Source: Bradyrhizobium australiense
Lineage (GTDB): Bacteria > Pseudomonadota > Alphaproteobacteria > Rhizobiales > Xanthobacteraceae
Length of the DNA: 64,000 bases
Reading direction: 5' to 3'
NCBI RefSeq assembly: GCF_013114825.1
Contig: NZ_JAAVLX010000003.1
Span: forward strand, 950,922-1,014,921
The notes beneath the pieces were generated by a model. That model was not told the DNA's origin. It did not search any database and saw only the letters and a list, made by a program, of their open reading frames with translations. Positions 24,936 to 34,607 of the stretch are shown here, in pieces; the stretch's first letter is position 1, and the number at the start of each line of letters is the position of its first letter. A program made the translations under genes and the position numbers.

Positions 24936-26201
24936 ATGAATCATTTTGATTACCGCAACGGCGTGCTTCACGCCGAGGCCGTGAGCTTGTCCGATCTGGC
25001 GGATGCCGTCGGCACGCCGTTCTATTGCTATTCGACCGCGACGCTGGAGCGCCACTACCGCGTCTTTACCGAGGCTTTTGCCGGCGAGAAGACACTGGTC
25101 TGCTACGCCATGAAGGCGAATTCCAACCAGTCGGTGCTGCGCACGCTGGCGAAGCTCGGGGCGGGCGCCGACGTTGTCTCGGGCGGCGAGTTGAAGCGGG
25201 CGCTGGCGGCGGGGATTCCGCCGAACAAGATTCTGTTTTCCGGCGTCGGCAAGACCGAGATAGAACTGCGCGCGGCGCTCGCGGCCGATATCCTCTGCAT
25301 TAACGTCGAGTCCGAACCCGAACTGGAATTACTATCTAAGCTCGCGGTCGAGACCGGCAGGACCGCGCGGATTTCGCTGCGGGTCAATCCTGATGTCGAC
25401 GCCGGGACGCATGCCAAGATCGCCACCGGCAAGTCCGAGAACAAGTTCGGCATTCCCATTGCACGCGCCCGCGCGGTCTATGCCCGCGCGGCGAAGCTGC
25501 CGGGGATCGAAGTGACCGGCACCGACATGCATATCGGCAGCCAGATCACCGATCTCTCCAGGATGGAAACCGCGTTCCGGATTCTTTCCGAATTCGTGCA
25601 GGTGTTGCGCGCCGACGGCCACACTATCTCCCATATCGATTTCGGCGGCGGGCTGGGCATTCCCTATCACGCCGACCGCGAGGCGCCGCCATTGCCGTCG
25701 GCCTATGCCGCGATGGTCAAGCGGGTGACGCACAATCTCGGCTGCACGCTGATGTTCGAGCCCGGGCGGATGATCGTCGGCAATGCCGGCATCCTCGTCT
25801 CCCGCGTGATCTACGTAAAGCCGGGCGAGGCCAAGAATTTCGTCATCATCGACGCGGCGATGAACGATCTGATCCGCCCGACGCTCTACGAAGCCCACCA
25901 CGACATCCTCCCTGTTCGCGAGCCGGCCAAGGATGTGCGAACGATTGCCGCCGACGTGGTTGGACCCGTCTGCGAAACCGGCGACTATCTTGCGCTCGAC
26001 CGTAATTTGCCCGAGCCCAGGGCCGGCGACCTTCTGGCCATCATGACCGCCGGCGCCTACGGCGCGGTGCAGTCCGGCTTCTACAATACGCGGCCTTTGG
26101 TGGCCGAAGTCCTGGTCAAGGACGACCAGTACGCCGTGGTCCGCCCCCGCATCGAGGTCGAGGAATTGATCGCGATGGACCGCCCGGCGCCGTGGTTGTG
26201 A
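24936..26201 (+). CDS. lysA: Diaminopimelate decarboxylase
   Basis: The 421-residue product is a fold III PLP enzyme. The PLP lysine is in CYAMKANSNQS near residue 60; the phosphate-binding glycines are in HIDFGGGLGIPYH; the C-terminal active-site Cys is in VGPVCETGDYLA. It makes L-lysine from meso-diaminopimelate. The ATG at 24936 is eight bases after the lptM stop. Confidence 0.97.
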   Translation: MNHFDYRNGVLHAEAVSLSDLADAVGTPFYCYSTATLERHYRVFTEAFAGEKTLVCYAMKANSNQSVLRTLAKLGAGADVVSGGELKRALAAGIPPNKILFSGVGKTEIELRAALAADILCINVESEPELELLSKLAVETGRTARISLRVNPDVDAGTHAKIATGKSENKFGIPIARARAVYARAAKLPGIEVTGTDMHIGSQITDLSRMETAFRILSEFVQVLRADGHTISHIDFGGGLGIPYHADREAPPLPSAYAAMVKRVTHNLGCTLMFEPGRMIVGNAGILVSRVIYVKPGEAKNFVIIDAAMNDLIRPTLYEAHHDILPVREPAKDVRTIAADVVGPVCETGDYLALDRNLPEPRAGDLLAIMTAGAYGAVQSGFYNTRPLVAEVLVKDDQYAVVRPRIEVEELIAMDRPAPWL

Positions 26202-26228
26202 TGCCACTGATTGCGCAACGATAGCGCT

Positions 26229-26356
26229 GTCGTCCCTGCGAACGCAGGGACCCATAACCACCGCTTTATTTGTTGCGCCAAGCTGGGGGCTCCAGCTCCA
26301 ACTACAAATACCTGTGGTTATGAGTCCCGGGTCGCACTTCGCTTGCCCGGACGACG
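26229..26356. repeat. Palindromic intergenic element, family D
   Basis: The element begins GTCGTCCCTGCGAACGCAGG and CCCATAACCACCG, and closes with CTGTGGTTATGAGTCCCGGG then TTGCCCGGACGACG, giving long inverted arms around a variable centre. It fills most of the lysA to L,D-transpeptidase gap. Confidence 0.75.
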
Positions 26357-26388
26357 GCGTTTAGTTGGCCGCGTGGCGAAGAACGGGT

Positions 26389-27903
26389 TCACCAGTTAGA
26401 AAAGGGACTTCCGAAAGGCGAGCGCCAGAATTGAAGGCTGCGTGGGTACGCGTCGCGGAATTCGGTCCCCGGACTGCGTCGCCGCCTCTTGATACCGCCT
26501 TGCGGCTCGCCGCTCAACAGCACCACGAATTCCGTTCCCTTCCCGGTTTCCGAGCTCAATGGCTCGTCCGTGACGATCAGCGAGGATCGCGGCGCAATGG
26601 CGACGATGCGATCCAATGCGTCCTGCGGAATGGCAATGCGGTCGAGCGCGGCCCTTGCATTGTCCAAGTCGGTCAGCGCCGGCTCAATGTCGCGTCCGCT
26701 GCTTCCGCGCGCCGGGTCATGTGACTGAACTGTGCCGTCAGGCGCATGCTTGCTGCCCAACAACGACGCGACGCTCCATCGCAACTTGGCATCGTCGGAG
26801 GTCCGCTCCGCGGCGGTGAAGACATGCGTGCCGATTGGACGATCAGGATCTGCGATCGTGACCGGACTTTCAAAGACGGGCTCGAATGCTTGCCTGACAT
26901 AAAGCCGCTGGGTCTTGCGGCTGATCAACACGGACACCGGTTGGAGTTCGCGCGCGATCTGGCGGGCCGCCTCGGCTGCCTTGGCCCGCGCCGTCTCCGC
27001 CGCGACGGCGGCTTCTCGCGTCGAGGTGACGGCATCGCGCTTCTGTTGCAGATCCGCTTTGGCGGCTTCCCATTGCGCCTGCAACTCCGCGAGCCTGGCG
27101 ACTGCCTGCGCCCTGGCGCCCTCGGCCTGCTGCCTTTCCTCCGCCGACTTGGCGGAGGAAAGTGCCGTCTCCGCGGCCGCCAATTCCGCCTCGGCTTTGA
27201 GCTTCAGATTTTCCGCTGTGCGCACCGGCACCATCGCCAGTGAAGCCTCCCGGAAGGCCGTCCCCGCGGCGAGCCTCACCGTGGCCGCTGCCCGCGCCGC
27301 CTCTTCCACCTCTGCGGCACGGAATGCGGCCAAGGCAGTGGCACCTGGCTTGGGTTGGAACAGAAGCGGATGAGTGATCTCGATGGGCGCCACATCGCTT
27401 GGCGCCACGATTACTCGCATGCCCATCGTGGTCACGTCGAACAGGCGTTCGGCGAAGTCGAATGGCAGCCGGATACAGCCATGAGACGCCGGACGCCCTG
27501 GCAGCACACCGCCATGAAGTGCGATGCCTGACCAGGTGATGCGTTGCATGTGGGGCATGTAGGCATCGTCATAAAGGTTCGAGTAATGGTCCTCCACTTT
27601 CTGGATAATGCTGAAGATGCCGGCGGGCGTCTCGCGGCCCTTCGTCCCGCTCGATACAGGCGCCCGCAGGATCCACCCCTTGGCATCATAAACAGTGATC
27701 CGCTGGTTGCGCAGCGAGACGATGGCCATGATCGGCTCGCCCGCGCTGCGCGACTGAACGGTCTCGATCGGACGTTCGCTCCGGCCGCTTCTGGCGCCCG
27801 CATCGTCTCCCGCAGCGATCAGTGCGGCCAAAGCGGTAACGCCAAGATAGGCGGACCGCAGCCGCCTTTGCCTGCACTTCGAATCTAAGCAACGAGACGT
27901 CAT
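26389..27903 (-). CDS. Secreted L,D-transpeptidase (YkuD domain) with long Ala/Glu coiled coil
   Basis: From the ATG at 27903 the product is 504 residues, with an N-terminal export segment (SAYLGVTALAALIAAGDDAG). A YkuD catalytic domain follows with HGGVLPGRPASHGCIRLPFD, which holds the catalytic His and Cys. After it comes an Ala/Glu/Arg-rich coiled coil (about residues 210-330) and a second region QPVSVLISRKTQRLYVRQAF that looks like a degenerate second YkuD half. The enzyme would form 3-3 peptidoglycan cross-links or link proteins to peptidoglycan. The frame extends upstream to 28194 but that part has no family support. Confidence 0.88.
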   Translation of the reverse strand: MTSRCLDSKCRQRRLRSAYLGVTALAALIAAGDDAGARSGRSERPIETVQSRSAGEPIMAIVSLRNQRITVYDAKGWILRAPVSSGTKGRETPAGIFSIIQKVEDHYSNLYDDAYMPHMQRITWSGIALHGGVLPGRPASHGCIRLPFDFAERLFDVTTMGMRVIVAPSDVAPIEITHPLLFQPKPGATALAAFRAAEVEEAARAAATVRLAAGTAFREASLAMVPVRTAENLKLKAEAELAAAETALSSAKSAEERQQAEGARAQAVARLAELQAQWEAAKADLQQKRDAVTSTREAAVAAETARAKAAEAARQIARELQPVSVLISRKTQRLYVRQAFEPVFESPVTIADPDRPIGTHVFTAAERTSDDAKLRWSVASLLGSKHAPDGTVQSHDPARGSSGRDIEPALTDLDNARAALDRIAIPQDALDRIVAIAPRSSLIVTDEPLSSETGKGTEFVVLLSGEPQGGIKRRRRSPGTEFRDAYPRSLQFWRSPFGSPFSNW

Positions 27904-28063
27904 GCGCGTCCCACTAATGGATCGGATCAACGCCAGTTTGTACTCAAGTACATTCAGAACGTAACCCCACTCGATCGCACTTGCCAACTTGGAACTGCGC
28001 AAATGCTCATGGGCCTGCGTAGCCGGCCGCACCGCGCCGCCGGCTGATAATCCGCCGTCTGTG

Positions 28064-28972
28064 CTACTTCCCCGTTGCGCCGCCCTTCCCCCCGCCAACC
28101 ACGACACCTGCCGCTTTCTCGATCGGCTTGATCGCCGCGGTAAAATCCGACTCCGCGCCCTCGTCCCGGATGATAACTTCCCACAAGCGCCCAACCGCTT
28201 CGGCGACTTCCATCGACAGCCCGAGCGATTTCATCTCTTCCAGCGCGAGCCGCACGTCCTTCACCATTAGTCCCGTTGCAAAGCCGAAATCGAAGCTGCG
28301 CGGCAGCACCGAGCGCGGAAACTTGTCGCGGCTGGCCGTATTGAGGCCGGACCCTGCGTTGATGACGTCGATCATCACGGCCGGATCGAGTCCTGCCTTG
28401 ACGCCCATCACGACCGCTTCCGATGTCGCCACCATCGCGGTCGCCGAGAGGAAGTTGTTGGCGAGCTTCATGGTCTGCGCCGAGCCAGGCTTTTCGCCGA
28501 TGAAGAACACTTTTCCGATCGCCCCGAGCGCGGGTTTTATCAGCTCGCAATCGGCGCGCGGTCCGGAGACCATCACGGCCAGCGTGCCCTTCTCGGCACC
28601 GCCGACGCCGCCGCTAACGGGGCTGTCGATCTGCACGATGTTCTTCTTGGCCAGCCGGCCGTGAATCCGTGCCGCCATCTGCGAGCCGACGGTAGAGAGA
28701 TCGACGAAGCGCTTCACACGCTTGCCCTCGATCACGCCGCCGCTGCCGGTCGCGACTTCAAGCGATGCCTGCAGCGAAGGCAGGCTCGCCAGGACGGTCT
28801 CGCAGCGGTCGGCGATGTCTTTGGACGAGGATGCTGCCTGCGCGCCGAGCGCGACGAGCTTGTCGACGGCTTGCTGCCGCGTATCGAACACGGTGAGTTG
28901 ATGCTTGGCCTCGATCAGGCGGCGCGCCATCGGGAAGCCCATCTTCCCGAGGCCGATGAATCCGATTTCCAT
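28064..28972 (-). CDS. NAD(P)-dependent 3-hydroxyisobutyrate dehydrogenase-family oxidoreductase
   Basis: The 302-residue protein has the beta-hydroxyacid dehydrogenase pattern: Rossmann motif IGFIGLGKMGFPMARRLI, substrate loop SPVSGGVGGAEKGTLAVMVS and the catalytic Lys in MKLANNFLSA. It could act on 3-hydroxyisobutyrate, tartronate semialdehyde or another small hydroxy acid. The start follows AAGGA. The carboxymuconolactone decarboxylase-like gene lies upstream on the same strand, separated by a palindromic repeat. Confidence 0.9.
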   Translation of the reverse strand: MEIGFIGLGKMGFPMARRLIEAKHQLTVFDTRQQAVDKLVALGAQAASSSKDIADRCETVLASLPSLQASLEVATGSGGVIEGKRVKRFVDLSTVGSQMAARIHGRLAKKNIVQIDSPVSGGVGGAEKGTLAVMVSGPRADCELIKPALGAIGKVFFIGEKPGSAQTMKLANNFLSATAMVATSEAVVMGVKAGLDPAVMIDVINAGSGLNTASRDKFPRSVLPRSFDFGFATGLMVKDVRLALEEMKSLGLSMEVAEAVGRLWEVIIRDEGAESDFTAAIKPIEKAAGVVVGGGKGGATGK

Positions 28973-28988
28973 GGTGTTTCCTTGAATT

Positions 28989-29072
28989 CGTTATTGCGAG
29001 CGAAGCGAAGCAATCCACGCCGCAGCACGCGGAGAGATGGATTGCTTCGTCGCTTCGCTCCTCGCAATGACG
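28989..29072. repeat. Palindromic intergenic repeat, family A, copy 2
   Basis: This copy begins CGTTATTGCGAGCGAAGCGA and ends GCTCCTCGCAATGACG, with internal inverted CAATCCA/TGGATTG. It matches the element at 9105-9189. Confidence 0.85.
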
Positions 29073-29109
29073 GCTGAACGGTGTCGTTGCATTCGCATTC
29101 GACCGGCTC

Positions 29110-29490
29110 TCAGCCCTTATCCAATTCCGCGAACACCTCGCGCGCGATGCGAAAACTATCGACGCCGGCTGGGATGCCGGCATAGATCGAAACCTGCATG
29201 AAGATCTCGCGGATTTCGTCGCGGCTGACGCCGTTGGTCAGCGCGCCCTTGATGTGCGCCTTCAGTTCGTGCGGCCGGTTGAGGATCGGGATCATGGCGA
29301 GGTTGAGCATGCTGCGGGTCTTGCGCGGCAGTTCCTCGCGGCCCCACACTGCGCCCCAGCAATATTCGGTGACGAGTTCCTGGAACGGCTTGTTAAAGCT
29401 GTCGGCACTCTTCAGCGCGTTATTGACATAGGCCTCGCCGAGCACCGCTTTGCGAATTTCCAATCCCTTGTCGTGCGTCTTCTGGTCCAT
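29110..29490 (-). CDS. Carboxymuconolactone decarboxylase family protein
   Basis: The 126-residue protein fits the PcaC/CMD family, including RKTRSMLNLAMIPILNRPHE, ELKAHIKGALTNGVSRDEIR and FMQVSIYAGIPAGVDSFRIA. It lacks the CxxC of the AhpD peroxidase branch, so it belongs to the decarboxylase-like branch. Its substrate cannot be given; no protocatechuate genes are near. The ATG follows ACGAGGA. Confidence 0.9.
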   Translation of the reverse strand: MDQKTHDKGLEIRKAVLGEAYVNNALKSADSFNKPFQELVTEYCWGAVWGREELPRKTRSMLNLAMIPILNRPHELKAHIKGALTNGVSRDEIREIFMQVSIYAGIPAGVDSFRIAREVFAELDKG

Positions 29491-29654
29491 GTCATTTCCT
29501 CGTATTTTTACGGTTCGGCGCGAAGGTTACGGGGTGGCCAGCCCGCAGTCACGCCTTCGTGTTATGCGTATTTCCGGGTGTGGGTTACCCCGGGAACAGG
29601 TGCCTCATTGCCGCCGTTGTGCTAGGCTGAATTGTCGACGACCCGGAGAGATTG

Positions 29655-32261
29655 TTGAACGGCGCTCCCCCCGACCCCACAAAGCCCGCACGCGAGCCGG
29701 CTGCTGTCGCGCGGCTTCAACTGACGCGCGCCCTGCAGCGGGCGCACTACGCGATTGCGTGGGAACGTACCTGGCCGGGCCTCGTCCGGTTTCTGAGCGT
29801 CGTCGGACTGTTTCTGGTGGCGTCCTGGGCCGGATTGTGGCTGGCGCTGCCGTTCCTTGCACGCGCGGTCGGCATTGGCCTGTTCGCCCTCGCGGCGCTG
29901 GCCGCATTGTTGCCGCTCGTGCGGTTTCGCTGGCCGAGCCGCGAAGAGGCGTTGAGCAGGCTCGACCGCGGCACCGGCATTCGCCATCGGCCGGCGACCG
30001 CGCTGACCGACACGCTCTCGACCAGGGATCCGATCGCGCAGGCGCTGTGGCGGGAGCAGCGCGAGCGCACACTGGCCTCGATCAAGCGGATCCGCGCCGG
30101 ACTGCCTTCGCCGCGGCTGGCGATCCACGACCCCTGGGCGCTGCGCGCGCTGATCGTGGTGATGCTGGCGGCCGCCTATGTCGCCGCCGGCGACGAGCGC
30201 GCGCTGCGAATTGCCGCGGCGTTCGACTGGAACGGCGTGCTGGCGCCGGCCAACGTGCGGGTCGATGCCTGGGTGACCCCGCCGCTCTATACCGGCAAGC
30301 CGCCGGTCATCCTGTCTGCCGCCAACCGCGATGCGGCGTCTTCCGATAGCGGGGCACCATTGCCGGTGCCTGCAGGCAGCACGCTGCTGGTGCGCTCCAG
30401 CGGCGGCAATATCGACGTCGTGGTCGGCGGCGGCGTCACCGAGGTAGCGCCGAGCGAGCAGGCCCCGAAGGGCACCAACGAACGGCATTTCAAGATCACG
30501 GGCGACGGCACGGCGCATGTCCGCGCGCCGTCCGGCCAGCCGCTGTGGCGGTTCGCGGCGACGCCCGACCGTGCCCCGACCATCTCGCTGGCAAAAGATC
30601 CGGAGCGCCAGGCCCGCGGCTCGCTGCAGATGTCCTACAAGCTCGAGGATGATTACGGCGTCACCGAAGCGCGCGCGCAATTCGCCGCCCGCGTTCCCGA
30701 TGCCGCCAAAGAAGGCAACAAGGACGGCAAGAGCAAGGACGCCGACAAGTCCGAGCCACGGCCGCTGTTCGAGCCGCCGCAGTTTGCGCTGGTGCTGCCC
30801 AATGCGCGCACCCGCAATGGCGTCGGCCAGACGGTGAAGGATCTCAGCGAGGATCCTTATGCCGGCGCGGATGTCACACTGACGCTCACGGCCAAGGACG
30901 AGGCCGGCAATGAGGGCAAGAGCGAGCCCTTCAACATGCGGCTGCCGGAGCGGCTGTTCACCAAGCCCCTGGCGCGCGCGCTGATCGAGCAGCGCCGAAT
31001 CCTGGCGCTCGACGCCAATCAGAATTCGCAAGTTTACACCGCCCTCGACGCGCTGATGATCGAGCCGGAGTTGTTCACGCCGGAAGCCGGGCATTATCTC
31101 GGGCTCTTCAGCGTTAAGCACCAACTCGAGGAGGCGCGCACCGACGCCGCGCTGCGCGATGTCGTCGCCAGCCTGTGGGCGCTGGCCGTCACCATCGAGG
31201 ACGGCAACATCACCGATGTCGATAAGGCGCTGCGCGCGGCGCAGGAGGCGCTCAAGCAGGCGCTGGAGCGCGGCGCCAGCGACGAGGAGATCAAGAAGCT
31301 GACGGACAATCTGCGCGCTGCGCTGGACAATTTCTTGCGCCAGCTCGCCGAGCAGTTCCGCAACAACCCGCAGCAACAGGCGCGCCCGCTCGATCCCAAC
31401 ACGAAAATGCTGAGCCAGCAGGATCTCAAGAACATGCTCGACCGGCTGGAGCGGATGTCACGTTCCGGCGACAAGGATGCCGCCAAGCAGCTGCTCGAAC
31501 AGCTACAGCAGATGCTGGAAAACCTGCAGATGGCGCAGCCCGGCCAGGGCGGCGACAACGAGATGGAGCAGGCGCTGAACGAGCTCGGCGACATGATCCG
31601 CAAGCAGCAGCAATTGCGCGACAAGACCTACAAGCAGGGCCAGGATTCGCGGCGCGACCGCATGCGCGGCAAGCAGGGCGAGCAGAGCATGGGCGACCTG
31701 CAGCAGGACCAGCAGGGCCTGCGCGACCGTCTCAAGAAGCTGCAGGAAGAGCTCGCCAAGCGCGGCATGGGCCCGGGCCAGCGCGGGCAGCAGGGTCAGC
31801 GCGGCGACCAGCAGGGACAGGGCCAGCAGGGTCAAGGCGGCGAGCAAGGCGACGGCGAGGACGGGCTCGATCAGGCCGATTCGGCCATGGGCGATGCCAC
31901 CGGCCGGCTTGGCGAGGGCAATGCGGAGGGCGCGGTGGACTCGCAGGGCCGCGCGCTGGACGCGCTGCGCAAGGGGGCCCAGAGCCTTGCGGAAGCCATG
32001 CAGCAGGGTGACGGCGACCAGCCGGGCGACGGCCCGGGCAACCCCAGAGGCCGGCAGCAGGGCGCTGCCAACTCGACCGATCCGCTCGGACGGCCGATGC
32101 GCCACAACGAATTCACCGACGATTATTCGGTGAAGATCCCTGGCGAGATCGACGTGCAGCGCGTGCGCCGGATCCTGGAAGAACTGCGCCGCCGTCTCGC
32201 CGATCCGGCCCGCCCGCAGATCGAACTCGATTACATCGAGCGGTTGTTGAAGGATTATTGA
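29655..32261 (+). CDS. TIGR02302 family protein (DUF4175), large membrane-anchored protein
   Basis: The 868-residue product probably starts at the TTG at 29655, four bases after GGAGAG; an adjacent TTG at 29652 is also possible. Three hydrophobic segments are near the N-terminus (LVRFLSVVGLFLVASWAGLW, VGIGLFALAALAALLPLVRF, WALRALIVVMLAAAYVAAGD). The rest is periplasmic or cytosolic, with a beta-rich middle and a long Gln/Gly-rich low-complexity stretch (about residues 685-820). The family is restricted to alphaproteobacteria and uncharacterised. The end (EIDVQRVRRILEELRRRLAD) is conserved. Confidence 0.9.
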   Translation: MNGAPPDPTKPAREPAAVARLQLTRALQRAHYAIAWERTWPGLVRFLSVVGLFLVASWAGLWLALPFLARAVGIGLFALAALAALLPLVRFRWPSREEALSRLDRGTGIRHRPATALTDTLSTRDPIAQALWREQRERTLASIKRIRAGLPSPRLAIHDPWALRALIVVMLAAAYVAAGDERALRIAAAFDWNGVLAPANVRVDAWVTPPLYTGKPPVILSAANRDAASSDSGAPLPVPAGSTLLVRSSGGNIDVVVGGGVTEVAPSEQAPKGTNERHFKITGDGTAHVRAPSGQPLWRFAATPDRAPTISLAKDPERQARGSLQMSYKLEDDYGVTEARAQFAARVPDAAKEGNKDGKSKDADKSEPRPLFEPPQFALVLPNARTRNGVGQTVKDLSEDPYAGADVTLTLTAKDEAGNEGKSEPFNMRLPERLFTKPLARALIEQRRILALDANQNSQVYTALDALMIEPELFTPEAGHYLGLFSVKHQLEEARTDAALRDVVASLWALAVTIEDGNITDVDKALRAAQEALKQALERGASDEEIKKLTDNLRAALDNFLRQLAEQFRNNPQQQARPLDPNTKMLSQQDLKNMLDRLERMSRSGDKDAAKQLLEQLQQMLENLQMAQPGQGGDNEMEQALNELGDMIRKQQQLRDKTYKQGQDSRRDRMRGKQGEQSMGDLQQDQQGLRDRLKKLQEELAKRGMGPGQRGQQGQRGDQQGQGQQGQGGEQGDGEDGLDQADSAMGDATGRLGEGNAEGAVDSQGRALDALRKGAQSLAEAMQQGDGDQPGDGPGNPRGRQQGAANSTDPLGRPMRHNEFTDDYSVKIPGEIDVQRVRRILEELRRRLADPARPQIELDYIERLLKDY

Positions 32262-32294
32262 GGGGCTTGGCCCCACCGGCCGACTACCCAGATT

Positions 32295-32396
32295 GTCGTC
32301 CCCCGCGAAGGCGGGTGACACAGTATATCCAGAGACGTCAGCGATTGAATCGAAAAGCCGCGGCGTACTGGGTCCCCGCCTTAGCGGGGGACGACG
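32295..32396. repeat. Palindromic intergenic element, family C, copy 1
   Basis: It runs from GTCGTCCCCCGCGAAGGCGG to GCGGCGTACTGGGTCCCCGC and CTTAGCGGGGGACGAC, with matching inverted ends. A second copy is at 51361-51462. Confidence 0.85.
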
Positions 32397-32428
32397 AGTA
32401 GGGAGCGCCTGCAACGCCTCTTGCGGCT

Positions 32429-32809
32429 TCAGCTACCCGCCTTCCTTGCCGCCAGCGCATCCGCCACCGCGGTACGGATATCGTGCACCGAGAACGGTTT
32501 CGTCACCACGTCGTGCACGATGGCGTTGAGCCCGGAGGCGCGTTCGCGCTGGTCGGCAAATCCCGTCATCAACAGGATCTTCAGGTTGGGAAAATCACGT
32601 GCCGCGGTCAGCGCCAGCGCGATGCCGTCCATGACCGGCATCTGGATGTCGGTCAAGAGCAGGTCGAACAAGCCTTGCTCGCGGCTCAGGATATCGAGCG
32701 CATCGGCGCCATCCTCGGCGGTGACGGTCTCGTGGCCGTCCATGGCGATGGCGCGCGCCACCAGCGAGCGCATGGAGTCTTCGTCGTCGGCAATCAGCAC
32801 GCGTGGCAT
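32429..32809 (-). CDS. cpdR: CpdR-like single-domain response regulator
   Basis: From the ATG at 32809 the product is 126 residues, a stand-alone receiver. It has ADDEDSMRSLVARAIAMDGH, the acceptor Asp in LLLTDIQMPVMDG and the conserved Lys in VVTKPFSV. The text KILLMTGFADQRERASGL closely follows CpdR. In Caulobacter CpdR is an adaptor that directs ClpXP to cell-cycle proteins when unphosphorylated. It lies 37 bases after the zinc-ribbon protein on the same strand. Confidence 0.85.
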   Translation of the reverse strand: MPRVLIADDEDSMRSLVARAIAMDGHETVTAEDGADALDILSREQGLFDLLLTDIQMPVMDGIALALTAARDFPNLKILLMTGFADQRERASGLNAIVHDVVTKPFSVHDIRTAVADALAARKAGS

Positions 32810-32846
32810 GAAGTCGTCTCTTGCATTGCAGGGCAGACGGCCCGGT

Positions 32847-33755
32847 TCAGGCATGGCCGGCCAGATCCCGCTTGTTGAAAAAGCGTACGTCAATATTGCG
32901 GCCTTCGGGCGGCGGCGAGGCCAGCCGCGACTTGAAATAGGCGCGTTCGCCGGGCTTGAGCACCGGCTGCTCGAGCACCGCGTTCCAGGCGTAGATCTCG
33001 GTGCCCTGCGCGTCGCGGACGGAAAAGCGCAGCCGCGGCAGTTCGACAGCCATTTTGGTCTCGCCGACGATCACGCCTTCGATGACCAGGACCGGCTTGC
33101 CGTCCACGGTTTCGTTGGTGATTTTGATATCCTTGAACGCCAGCCCGCGCAGGTTCACGTCCAGCCCGACCATTTTGTAGAACGTCGCGGTCTGCGGCAG
33201 CAGCCGCACGACGTCGGTGCGCCAGATCACCAGCGCCAGGATCAGCGCGCCCATCGCGGCACAGGCGGTCGGCAGGCCGACGGACGGCATGAACTGAATA
33301 CGGGGCAGGGAGCGCAGCCGGAAAAGACGGGCCAGCCGCTCGCGGTGCGTCGTGATCGGGACGTCCTCATGGTCCTCCGCATCGCTGCGGGCAACCGATG
33401 GCCAGTCGCTGTCGCCGCCACTGTCGCCACCTTGGCGCGACCCTTCGCCCTCGGCCGGCCAACGGGGCGAAATCGAGGGGCTGTCGACCATCGGGGTGTC
33501 CTGTCCTTCGTCCTCGCGCGCCATCGCCTCCCATTCGGCTGCCGCATCGTTTGCGGCGGGCTGGATCGATTGCGCCGGAGCTGGCGGAGGACTTGGCATG
33601 GCTGCCGGCACGGCGGCCGCCAGTTCGATCGCGTCTTCGGGCCGCGCCAGCCAGGTTTCCTTGCAGCGGGAGCAGCGGACGGTCCGCCCGGCGGTGCCCA
33701 GGGTGGCCGGATTGATGGCGTAAGATGTTGTACAATGGGGACAAACGATATGCAT
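32847..33755 (-). CDS. MJ0042-type zinc-ribbon membrane protein with DUF3426-like C-terminus
   Basis: The 302-residue protein opens with a CxxC...CxxC zinc ribbon (HIVCPHCTTSYAINPATLG, then VRCSRCKETWLA). An acidic, Pro-rich linker follows, then one membrane helix (ACAAMGALILALVIW at about 160-176) and a C-terminal beta domain (VLVIEGVIVGETKMAVELPR, AYFKSRLASPPPEGRNIDVR). This is the usual companion of CpdR and ftsEX in Bradyrhizobium-like genomes. Function is unknown. It is divergent from ftsE with 192 bases between starts. Confidence 0.88.
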   Translation of the reverse strand: MHIVCPHCTTSYAINPATLGTAGRTVRCSRCKETWLARPEDAIELAAAVPAAMPSPPPAPAQSIQPAANDAAAEWEAMAREDEGQDTPMVDSPSISPRWPAEGEGSRQGGDSGGDSDWPSVARSDAEDHEDVPITTHRERLARLFRLRSLPRIQFMPSVGLPTACAAMGALILALVIWRTDVVRLLPQTATFYKMVGLDVNLRGLAFKDIKITNETVDGKPVLVIEGVIVGETKMAVELPRLRFSVRDAQGTEIYAWNAVLEQPVLKPGERAYFKSRLASPPPEGRNIDVRFFNKRDLAGHA

Positions 33756-33947
33756 GGAGCCCAGCTCACCAGTGTCTTCGCCCGGATGCTACATACCGAC
33801 CGTTAACGAATCGGAAACCATAACGGCCGCAAAACCGTTTTATCCGGTTAGCGCCCAGACCAGCGGGCCACGAGCTCAAACTTTGGGTTTGGGTCCAGGT
33901 TCAAGTCCGCGGCTTCTGGCCACGGCCCATATCGAGCGGAGCTGAGC

Positions 33948-34607
33948 TTGGTTCGGTTCGAAAATGTCGGCTTGCGGTACGGGCTCGGCCCGGAGATTTT
34001 GCGCGACCTCTCCTTCGTCATTCCCGCCCATTCGTTCCAGTTCCTCACCGGTCCCTCGGGCGCGGGCAAGACCTCGCTGCTGCGGCTGTTGTTTCTGTCG
34101 CTCAAGCCGACGCGCGGCCTCGTCAACCTGTTCGGCCAGGACGTCTCACTGCTCGGCAAGGATCAGATTGCGGGTCTGCGCACGCGCATCGGTATCGTGC
34201 TGCAGGATTTTCGTCTACTCGACCATATGACGACCTATGAGAACGTGGCGCTGCCGTTCCGCGTGATGGGCCGTGACGAATCCAGCTATCGCCGGGAGGT
34301 GATCGATCTCCTGAAGTGGGTCGGTCTCGGCGAGCGCATGGACGCGCTGCCGCCGATCCTGTCGGGTGGTGAGAAGCAGCGCGCCGCGATCGCGCGCGCG
34401 GTGATCTCGCGGCCGCAATTGCTGCTGGCGGACGAGCCGACCGGCAGCGTCGATCCGACGCTCGGCCGGCGCCTGTTGCGGCTGTTCATCGAATTGAACA
34501 GGCTGGGCACCGCTGTCATCATCGCGACCCACGACATCACGCTAATGGACCAATACGAGGCGCGGCGGATGGTGCTGCACCAGGGACGACTGCACATCTA
34601 TGAGTAG
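33948..34607 (+). CDS. ftsE: Cell division ATP-binding protein FtsE
   Basis: The 219-residue ABC ATPase has Walker A (GPSGAGKTSLL), signature LSGGEKQR and Walker B (LLLADEPT), plus the FtsE-like VLQDFRLLDHMTTYENVALP. With FtsX it couples divisome assembly to peptidoglycan hydrolase activation. The start is a TTG at 33948 behind a GGAG. Its stop overlaps the ATG of ftsX by eight bases. Confidence 0.95.
   Translation: MVRFENVGLRYGLGPEILRDLSFVIPAHSFQFLTGPSGAGKTSLLRLLFLSLKPTRGLVNLFGQDVSLLGKDQIAGLRTRIGIVLQDFRLLDHMTTYENVALPFRVMGRDESSYRREVIDLLKWVGLGERMDALPPILSGGEKQRAAIARAVISRPQLLLADEPTGSVDPTLGRRLLRLFIELNRLGTAVIIATHDITLMDQYEARRMVLHQGRLHIYE

Noticed and set aside
29622..31376. 584-codon minus-strand frame
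   Set aside because: It is an antisense shadow of the TIGR02302 gene with arginine- and glutamine-rich text and no domain.
31503..32414. 303-codon minus-strand frame with long Leu/Ala runs
   Set aside because: The Leu/Ala pattern is the reverse complement of the Gln/Gly-rich part of the TIGR02302 gene, not a membrane protein.
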